DNA of 64,000 nt from Strongylocentrotus droebachiensis (taxonomy: Eukaryota > Echinodermata > Echinoidea > Camarodonta > Strongylocentrotidae). Positions 57,501 through 64,000 of this stretch are shown piece by piece (the first letter of the stretch is position 1; every line of letters begins with the position of its first letter). Under the pieces are notes generated by a model. It did no database searches. It was not told the origin of the DNA and was given only the letters and a program-made list of their open reading frames with translations. The DNA is taken from contig JAVYIG010002385.1 in assembly GCA_035222895.1 (NCBI GenBank), forward strand, positions 1 through 64,000. Reading direction: 5' to 3'. The position numbers and the translations under genes are program-made.

Positions 57501-60161
57501 ATACATAAAAACAAGTCAAAATGATTTCTCTGGTTGTCATCGAATCCAGACGAGGCTGCTGTGCTAAGTCCTACCAGACAAGGAAAGCACCATACGAGCC
57601 ACACCGCTCATACACAGTTTAAGAGCATGGAATTTGTAGGATATCACAGGTCATACATATTCCTAGCCAGGCAATACATTGATCACTAAAAACCATTATC
57701 ATACAAATACAAGAGTCACAAATTCTTCCCACTTTGTCAAAGTGAAATAGCGTAGATCTAATTATTTTTGGACAATTCCATCCGGACAGACTATTACTGA
57801 ACAACTCTCACCATAGGTTGAATATCCCGGACAACTTTCACCTGGATTAATAATCTTGGAAAATCCCCCCCCCCCCCCCGGACAAGTATTAATCGATGGT
57901 AACATCTTTGTCTCTAGTTTTTCTCATTTCTTAATCGTGTTGGGAAGTAGTTCTAAGGAATGGCTGCATGTGTATAGATACTGTTTTGATATCTGTTGGC
58001 CTAGCGTTGATTCATTACAAATCCAACTTAACTAGTAAATACAAGCAAGGTCTGCAAAGTAAAAATCTGCTCCCATTGCGTGAGGTTATTTGTCTGCTTC
58101 AGTGCTGGGCTGTAGTCTAGTCTCGGAAGGTGCATACACCATGTCCATGTCCGCACGAACACACACGAATACACTGTGTGTCCTATCTAGACTAGAGTCT
58201 AGACTTGCTTGTGATCCAATAACGATAAACTCCAACCACGAGTTCTAATATACACATCATCGCACGACGACGTCGAAGTGGTTCTGGGTCCACACGCTAC
58301 ATAGCCTCTTGTCGATGGCCTTCGCGTTGTTGGAGTCAGTGGCGTAGACAGGTTCGTACACCTGGGGGGGATGACTCAGGGGCGGAACTAGCTTTTTGCT
58401 AAGGGGGGGGGTGACCAAAATAATGACGATGCGGAGCATCGTCCACGAGCCGCGAAGCGGCGAGCCGATTTTTTTTGGGGGTGTTTATTTGAACCCCGTA
58501 TATTTTCCTGGCATCTATTTACACAATGGAGACCATAAAAAGCAGTGCATGATAACGTCTTTTTAAATCAAGTAACAGTTAAATACACAGCTATATCCAG
58601 AGTTATCATGTGTTTGGTTAAGTTACCAGATGAGATGAATATCTTCTCACAATATTTGCACTTGAAAGGGTTTCTCTCCAGCGTGCGTTCTTTTTTCTTT
58701 TTTTTTTCTTTTTTTTTCTTTTTTTTTCTTTGTTTTTTGGGCCGCCCAAGGGGGGGGGTTTAAACCCCCTAACCCCCCCCCCCCCCCGTAGATCCGCGCC
58801 TGTTTAATCTTGTGGTTATCTTGTGGTTTCCAAACCACAAGATAACCACAAAATACTTGTAAGATTTTCTTTTTTTTACCGTCTGAATTGGTTTTCACCG
58901 TGTGAATGCGGCTAATAACAATAAACACAATTACAATAATGATGAGGATTATTATTATCATCATCATAATTATTATTATTATTAATATTATAATGTTATC
59001 ATTATTATTATTACTATTATTATCATCATTATGACTTATTAAGTAAGCAAATATCATTCCCCAAAACCTGGGGGGGATGATTGTACATGCCATCCCCCCC
59101 ACCTTGTGAGGTGGGGGGGATGCATCCCCCTCATCCCCCCCGTTGTCTACGCCCCTGGTTGGAGTACGTAAATTCTGGCGAGCGGAGCGAGCCAGAGAAA
59201 CCGAAGCGCTAAAACCAACTCCAACAACGCGAAGGCCATCGACAAGAGCGCGCTTCGGTTTCTCTGGCTCGCTTCGCTTGCCAGAATTTACGGACTCCAA
59301 CAACGCGAGGGTCATCGACAAGAGGCTACACGCGACACAGAAAAGATCTTTCTAGTGGACCGGAATTCGGATCCACAGAAGACACACATAATGTAACAGT
59401 CCAATACTAGAGAACAGAATATACACGACGGCACACTATACATACCGGAGAGCACTGCGTTGAAGTCGCCAAACGCAACATGTCCAAAATCCGCTATCAC
59501 GAAAGTGATCAAACTCAAGTTCATTTGAACAGCAAAAAACATCTCTACACCGCCGTCACCATGTTTTTGATACTATTGGCCTGGCGATGATTCACTACAA
59601 ATCCAACTAAACTAGAACAATACAAGACACGGACAACCTCATGTTCATGTGTCCAAACCAAAAACAGTGTAGCTGCTCCTAATGAATATTTATACATATT
59701 CGTACAGATACTTCTCCTAATTCATATTGCTGCCGCATCCTATACTCCTGCGCAAGTCATGTATTTTGTCTGTAATCTTAAACACGTTTTTATTTTTGTA
59801 CAGAATTTATCTTTTTGTGAGACTTATTTCACCGTCTCATTGTCACTCCTATACCGTTCAGATATCATGCCTGCTTGGGTTTGGATGGTCCTTTGGTTTC
59901 ATCGCTGCGTTTGCCCAGGCTGCTGCTGTTTGGACAATCTTCATCATCACCAGCTCTCTGCAAGGGGTTTTTGTCTTCGTCTTCTTCGGCGCTAACCATC
60001 GGGTGAGAGGTCTCTGGCGAGAGAGAATCCGTGAATCCAAGTCAGAAGGGAGAAGTACGAGTAACACAGGAACCCAATCTACGGGAACCAGTCGGACAAG
60101 AGATAGGGAGAGGAAAAAACTAGCAGCGTCGAGTTCAGCCTCGTCAGCTACAAAAGTCTAA
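45392..60161 (+). CDS. Gene 4: SMB/Cys-rich seven-helix receptor (adhesion/Methuselah-like GPCR)
   Basis: Exons 45392-45557, 51884-51928, 52712-54147, 54424-54690, 54932-55423 and 59862-60161; 2706 nt, 901 aa, no stop. Domains as in gene 2: signal peptide (MALRRVLLLVFLLKTLPFLC), acidic linker, SMB-like cluster (CNCDSDCNHFDDCC), Y-x-N-x-x-C-A-x-C modules, TM1-TM7 with Cys-Trp in loop 2 and S-L-Q-G in TM7. Exon 5 differs from gene 2 at 9 of 164 residues by my count. Intron 1 (6.3 kb) and intron 5 (4.4 kb) are enlarged by a TTAA-type element, a LINE fragment and a composite hAT-like element, which could affect splicing. The coding sequence looks fully functional. No GPS motif seen. Ligand unknown. 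Confidence 0.85.
46394..48321. mobile_element. 1.93-kb TTAA-flanked (piggyBac-like) non-autonomous element
   Basis: Ends AGGTAAAGACCAG and CTGGTCTTTACCT, flanked by TTAA (46390-46393 and 48322-48325). Gene 3 intron 1 has the empty site at 34290-34310. The interior lacks a transposase but repeats itself: about 46860-47100 and 47975-48230 are direct copies sharing 'ataggc(a/g)tagtctctagcat' and 'ctatctccactatc'. Confidence 0.75.
48326..48480 (+). mobile_element. LINE RT fragment in gene 4 intron 1
   Basis: Partner of 34290-34450 (SMMSPLLFSVFINDV, then SADDTAIF). Inherited with the duplicated unit. Confidence 0.6.
49663..50022. repeat. 180-bp tandem duplication
   Basis: Two head-to-tail copies offset by exactly 180 bases, beginning aatagcagaagtgttgtatt. 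Only a few substitutions were seen (actaac/agtaac, ataggtaag/atagggaag). Gene 4 intron 1; genes 2 and 3 lack it. Confidence 0.9.
50040..51560. other. Gene 4 intron 1 sequence without recognised features
   Basis: AT-rich, with a GC-richer patch at 50690-50870 and hAT-like traces at about 51220 (caggggcagatcca) plus poly-G runs at 51250 and 51485. No exon support. Confidence 0.4.
51884..51928 (+). CDS. Gene 4 exon 2 (45-nt microexon)
   Basis: Identical in sequence to gene 2 exon 2, with tatctag acceptor and gtaagtga donor. Confidence 0.85.
52712..54147 (+). CDS. Gene 4 exon 3 (ectodomain)
   Basis: 1436 nt between ttgcag and gtaggt. The open frame upstream of the acceptor is intronic. Confidence 0.9.
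54424..54690 (+). CDS. Gene 4 exon 4 (pre-TM1, TM1, TM2 start)
   Basis: 267 nt, phase 0 to 0, IYQDIPFPPESYIRY to SALLVAQ. Confidence 0.9.
54932..55423 (+). CDS. Gene 4 exon 5 (TM2 end to TM5)
   Basis: 492 nt, GTG-ATG start after ccaaag, ends at AAG|gtttgt. Intron 4 is short and unlike that of genes 2 and 3 (about 240 bases; its left part is replaced). Confidence 0.9.
55454..55737. mobile_element. Unclassified insertion with internal hairpins
   Basis: Absent from gene 2 intron 5, where 'gagccagtattatgtattaac' is continuous. Contains 'gggcattagtaa' facing 'ttactaatgccc' and two copies of 'atgaccggtcat'. It abuts the LINE 3' tail. Confidence 0.5.
55738..57303 (-). mobile_element. 5'-truncated LINE fragment in gene 4 intron 5
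   Basis: A frame on the minus strand (about 57310-56606) reads the C-terminal RT region: FRYLGIMLNNKLTWHNHVEY, KANRMLGFV, VIPILEYGQPVW and IQRRATRVAL, then a stop. The 3' part runs to GAATAAATAATAATAAT at about 55770-55742, a simple-repeat tail. The right edge joins 'tgtattaac', the continuation of the intron seen in gene 2. Frame is open, so the insertion is fairly young. Clade (CR1 or Jockey-like) undecided. Confidence 0.75.
58337..59157. mobile_element. hAT-like non-autonomous element, copy 2 (composite)
   Basis: 821 bp with the same ends as 10766-11602 and an exact, different 8-bp duplication GTTGGAGT (58329-58336 and 59158-59165). It contains the same inner element, so the composite moved as one unit. 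Confidence 0.85.
58377..58802. mobile_element. Inner CAGGGGCGGATC-type element, copy 2, with zinc-finger fragment
   Basis: 426 bp, CAGGGGCGGAACTAGC to GATCCGCGCCTG. Zinc-finger remnant on the minus strand at about 58607-58689, with the same frameshift as copy 1. Confidence 0.75.
59862..60161 (+). CDS. Gene 4 exon 6 (TM6, TM7, tail)
   Basis: 300 nt from gttcag|ATA-TCA-TGC to GTC-TAA. Tail nearly identical to gene 2. Confidence 0.9.
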   Translation: MSCLLGFGWSFGFIAAFAQAAAVWTIFIITSSLQGVFVFVFFGANHRVRGLWRERIRESKSEGRSTSNTGTQSTGTSRTRDRERKKLAASSSASSATKV

Positions 60162-60498
60162 GAGTTTCTCAGTGATTTAGACTTACAACCCTTATATTAG
60201 AATAGTTAGTTTGGCATTGTCAATTTTCCTCCCGGAAAGTTTAGAGATGATGTTGGCCTTATAATTATGATCAAGGCTACTTTTCCTGGTGTTTGTATCC
60301 TATACGTTTGTACTATACTATTAAATGGAATGTGTCGATTTGGTGTAAAGGGCCAACGGTCCTTGTCAATGTTCCTTGATTACTGAAAAATACATTTATT
60401 TATCGTTATAATGACTAAGCATTAAACAAGATGAGGCATAGGCGGACAACTGGTGAGGCTATGAAGAAGAACACAATTATAACAAGATGTTGTGCTTA

Positions 60499-61129
60499 AG
60501 GCCCGGTCACACAGCCCTCCACGGGCGTATCGCGGCCGAATCACGGCCAAAAATTTCTGCCCGTGAAGCAGACGCTGTTGGACGCTTTGAGGTCGCGATA
60601 AAGACGCGATACAGCCGTACTTTACCCGTCGTTACACGCGGTAAGAAATTCACACGCGGTTGGCCGCGCGAAAAAGTTTTGGGCTGCCCAAAAAATTTAG
60701 ACCGCGGGTAATCGCGGGCGGAACACGTGGTACACGTGGTACACACGCGGTAAAGACGCGGTACAGACGCGGAACGAACGTGCTAGGACGTGCTACGGCC
60801 GCGGTTAAGACGTGGTTACACGCGGAATTGGACGCGAAATTTTAGCGGGTAATCGCGGGTGGAGCACGGTCATAGCACGTTTGTTCCGCGTCTGTACCAC
60901 GTTGTTATCACGTGCATTAGCGTGTGTACCGCGTGTAAGCGTGGTAGGCCGCGGTACCGCCGCGCTTCACCCGCGATAAGGACGCGGAACAGTCGCCGGC
61001 GTCTGTTCCGCGGGCATACCACGGGTAAACCGCGGGTAAGCCAATTTTGCACATTTTCCACCACGGGCAAAAAAAAAATCGCGAAATTTTACCCGCGATA
61101 CAGACGCGACAGGCTGTGTGACCGGGCCT
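60499..61129. mobile_element. 631-bp GC-rich PIF/Harbinger-like element
   Basis: Ends AGGCCCGGTCACACAG and CTGTGTGACCGGGCCT, with TTA duplicated (60496-60498 and 61130-61132). The interior is strikingly CpG-rich and made of degenerate 'acgcggtacagacgcgg' units on both strands. Short open frames across it are artefacts. Confidence 0.8.
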
Positions 61130-61333
61130 TTAGGGTTTTGAAAAGATGGTGGAAACTATGATGGAATATAATGATAAAGACAGTGACGATTTTCTGTATC
61201 ATTGATGCCTATACATAAATGTATGTTATAAGCCACTTTGAAGAAACTATCTGTAGAAGAAACAATCAGGATCCAGTTTTTAAACAGCTGATTTTGAGTA
61301 AAGTGAACCCACATTCGCCATTTGGAATAGGTT

Positions 61334-61776
61334 CAGGGGCGGATCTAGCTTTTTGCTAAGGGGGGGGGGGTTTGACCAAAATAATGACGATGCAGAGCAT
61401 CGTCCACGAGCCGCGAAGCGGCGAGCCGATTTTTTGGGGGGTGTTTATTTGAGTGATGTTTTCCTGGCATCTATTAACACAATGGAGACCATAAAAAGCA
61501 GTGCATGATAACGTCTTTTTAAATCAAGTAACAGTTTAATACATAGTTATATCCAGAATTATCATGTGTTTGGTTAAGTTACCAGATGAGTTGAATATCT
61601 TCTCACAATATTTGCACTTGAAAGGGTTTCTCTCCAGCGTGCGTTCTTTTTTCTTTCTTTTTTTCTTTCTTTTTTTCTTTCTTTTTTTTTTTTTTCCTTT
61701 TTTTTTTTTTTTTTTTTGGGCCGCCCAAGGGGGGGGGGTTGCAACCCCCCCAACCCTCCCTCTAGATCCGCTTCTG
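61334..61776. mobile_element. Inner CAGGGGCGGATC element, solo copy 3, with zinc-finger fragment
   Basis: 443 bp, CAGGGGCGGATCTAGC to GATCCGCTTCTG, flanked by AGGTT (plus the shared CA). Genes 2 and 3 have the empty site 'gaataggttcaaccataac' at about 30758 and 43587. Zinc-finger remnant on minus at about 61563-61646. Confidence 0.8.
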
Positions 61777-62033
61777 AGGTTCAACCATAACGTGCCACTT
61801 TAATGTGTATGAACACGTCATCAAGATTTTGGGAAGGATCATTACAAAAATAAATGCAGTCTGTATAGTTAATGGATGCATTCCTGTATATAGTTGATGC
61901 ATCCTGTATAACTAAGTACATACCATTTTTCCTTACTTTCTTATGAATTGTATATGAATGGAGTGGTATGTGCATCACAATCACGTTCGTCTGATTGTTA
62001 GCTTATTTTTCTTTTTTTTCCTGTATATTTCTC

Positions 62034-62039
62034 AATAAA
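62034..62039 (+). terminator. Candidate poly(A) signal of gene 4
   Basis: AATAAA in the block shared with 31361 and 43850. Confidence 0.4.
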
Positions 62040-62111
62040 ATTTACCTCCTGTACTCAGTCAAACTAAAGTATGGACAAAGTTATTATCTTTGAACACAGA
62101 GTCGGTTCTAT

Positions 62112-62445
62112 ATAGGACACCTACCTCCTGGACAACCACCCCAGTCAACTACCCCCTAGGACAACTACCCCCTAGCGCAACCACCCTCTAGGACGACTAC
62201 CCCCGGACAACTACCCCCGGACAACTACCCCCAGACAACTACCCCCTACAACAACCATTCTCTAGGACACCTCCCTCCGGACAAATTTCCTAGGGGGTAG
62301 TTGTCCTAAGGGGTAGTTGTATGGGGGTAGTTGTCCTTGGGGTAGTTGTCTGGGGGTTGTTGTCCGGGGGTAGTTGTCCCAGGGGTAGTTTACTGGGGTT
62401 GGTAATCCGGGGGTGGATGTCCAGGGGGTAGGTGTCCGGATAAGC
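62112..62445. mobile_element. Foldback minisatellite element, copy 4
   Basis: Starts AGGACACCTACCTCCTGGAC and ends GTCCAGGGGGTAGGTGTCCGG, with ACAACTACCCC units inverted about a centre near 62280. No clear target duplication. Confidence 0.75.
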
Positions 62446-62689
62446 TGTAGATTATCTGTTGAGCTATTTAATTCAAATGTAACATGCAATATTCATTATT
62501 GTCGCGCCTTGATCGAATTTTTGGATAACATTACTGTGTTCTTTATTAATTCATATATTCATATATGAATTCATTAATACAATTTCTAGGCTCAGATCAG
62601 TTTCCTACCCAGATTATTTTACCTACCCTGACATGATAATAATTAGGGCTTTTATTCCCGCGTGAGTTTGTTTGTTTAACTGTCTGCTA

Positions 62690-62875
62690 AGAAAGCATGT
62701 GTATGTTTGTAAGTAAGCAACCAGGAGAATAACGGCTTTAAGTCCTCTCAGAGGGACGTGGTATTGAGGATTAATACCTTACCAAAGAGCGCACTAGAGC
62801 CTCGACTTGATTTCGAACCCGGTATCTCCCGTTTACGAGACCACTGTTCTACCACTGAGCCATTTCGCCTCCACA
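62690..62875 (-). mobile_element. tRNA-derived SINE
   Basis: The minus strand begins GGCGAAATGGCTCAGTGGTAG (A-box TGGCTCAGTGG) and has GGTTCGAAATC (B-box) about 35 bases later, followed by a body with 'tattaatcctcaataccac'. The 3' acceptor pairing of a true tRNA is absent, so this is a SINE head rather than a tRNA gene. Confidence 0.65.
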
Positions 62876-64000
62876 TGTGATTTTTCACTGCAAGCGTGGT
62901 TCTGCTCTTTTAAGTGAAAACCTATATGAAATCACTTTTTTATGTAACAAACAGTTTTGCTTCATTTTGTATGTACATTGTGAATTTGTGATAACTATTG
63001 TTCCTGAGAAAATTGTTATGATTTCATCTTATTTACATTGCTCAAGTTTTATCCGCTTATTGGTAATTTACCATTTTCGTAAATCTTTCCCTAATTTTAT
63101 ACAATTTGAGACGACACAATCATCCAAGATTGACATCATTCTCTAAATTTACCTAGGCCTATATTCCATTGATGGTATTGTGGAAAGAACTTGATGCATA
63201 CATGCATAGAACTCTATAAAATCTTGGAGTTCTACACATAAAGAATTGTATGAAAGGCTCTATATATGTATACTTGCCATATGCCACATAATGTAGTATA
63301 CATTGAAATGTGATAATTATATGGTTATCGATGCATTGTATATCTGCAAAAACATACCAGCAATTTTTTAAAGCGATCAAACTAGGCTCTGAAGTGTTGA
63401 TAGATTGATTTGATTTCGGTATCAAAATACAACGTATCATCAGGAATATCATACGACATAGAAAGAAGTGACTATATTGATCTGTATTTGTATATGTCAA
63501 CTCATATACTTGACTGTATATCAATGAATTTTGTTTGTACTTGTTTAGAAAGTACAAATATAAATGAGCCTTGATCATAGTGGATTTTAGGAGCGTATTG
63601 TTGCAAAATACTGAGTATAGTGTCCTTTGTCCATTATATTATCGTCTTTTCAAAATTAATTTAGTCAGTCATTCAACAAATTATTCATTCAATCCATTCC
63701 GTCATATCATCATTTACATGATCACGATGGAAAGGTGCCCTTTGGGCGGTGGAAAGAGCAAAGCTTGGCATAGGGGTTTATATAGGGCTTACGAAAAGAC
63801 ACTCACTGCCTGCTTGACACATGGGAAAGTATATATATGGACCCCTTTCACTTGCTTTCAAACCAGTACCCTTTTCATTCTCCTATAGATACCACACAAA
63901 GAATTACCTCTCCGTTAAAAGACTATATTGTTGCTTGTTATCATATTTACTTCGAGTCTGGGAATGTTGTTTGTCCGGAGAACCCTGGGGTTACTGGTCA
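62876..64000. other. Unassigned AT-rich sequence at the right edge
   Basis: Only short, unsupported open frames. Nothing resembling another receptor exon 1 or its conserved upstream block is seen before the window ends. Confidence 0.4.

Larger units (their letters stand above)
57985..59640. repeat. Direct repeats bracketing the composite hAT insertion
   Basis: About 65 bases at 57988-58050 ('ttggcctagcgttgattcattac...aactagtaaatacaag') recur in the same orientation at 59566-59630. Between them a foldback pairs 'ttgtcgatggccttcgcgttgttggagt' (58303-58336) with inverse copies at 59210-59320. Confidence 0.45.

Noticed and set aside
60487-61161. Arg-rich open frames on both strands
   Set aside because: They are produced by CG-rich degenerate repeats inside the TTA-flanked element.
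62815-62875. A tRNA gene on the minus strand
   Set aside because: A- and B-boxes are present, but the acceptor stem has no 3' partner and a SINE body follows.

Overview
The window looks like nuclear DNA of a marine deuterostome invertebrate, most likely an echinoderm and possibly a sea urchin. This is inferred from AT-rich sequence, intron-rich genes with GT-AG splice sites, many small DNA transposons, LINE remnants and frequent 'taggcct' motifs; no single marker proves the taxon. There is nothing prokaryotic in it (no operons, no CRISPR array, no rRNA).

The genic content is one family: four copies of a cell-surface receptor with a signal peptide, an acidic linker, a somatomedin-B-like cysteine cluster, a long cysteine-rich N-glycosylated ectodomain with repeated Y-x-N-x-x-C-A-x-C modules, and a seven-helix domain of the adhesion/Methuselah-like (class B) type with no visible GPS cleavage motif. 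I reconstructed all four by hand. Each has six coding exons with the same intron phases (1,1,0,0,0). Gene 1 (minus, 5079-15906) is divergent, in the opposite orientation, and carries three frame lesions, so it is probably a pseudogene. Genes 2 (22129-29625), 3 (33278-42185) and 4 (45392-60161) are plus-strand, head-to-tail, very similar to each other, with uninterrupted frames giving predicted proteins of 899, 906 and 901 aa. Their promoters, introns and 3' regions are also homologous, so the duplicated unit is about 10-11 kb before transposon insertions (starting near 21.47, 32.77 and 44.77 kb). Gene 4 is stretched by insertions in introns 1 and 5.

Layout: 1-5 kb no gene, with a 909-bp palindrome at 832-1740; 5-16 kb gene 1, with hAT-like and TA-flanked elements in intron 2; 16.3-21.3 kb a decayed LINE split by a foldback mariner-like element; 21.5-31.5 kb gene 2; 32.8-44.4 kb gene 3; 44.8-62.1 kb gene 4; 62.1-64 kb a foldback minisatellite element, a tRNA-derived SINE and unassigned sequence.

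Because the three tandem copies share introns and flanks, each acts as an empty-site control for insertions in the others. This exposes target-site duplications for hAT-like (8 bp), PIF/Harbinger-like (TTA) and piggyBac-like (TTAA) elements. The most interesting signals are the receptor array itself, a cluster of radical changes in extracellular loop 2 of gene 3 that removes the class-B Cys-Trp motif, and composite transposons that carry a captured C2H2 zinc-finger fragment. All identities were judged by eye; no database search was run.
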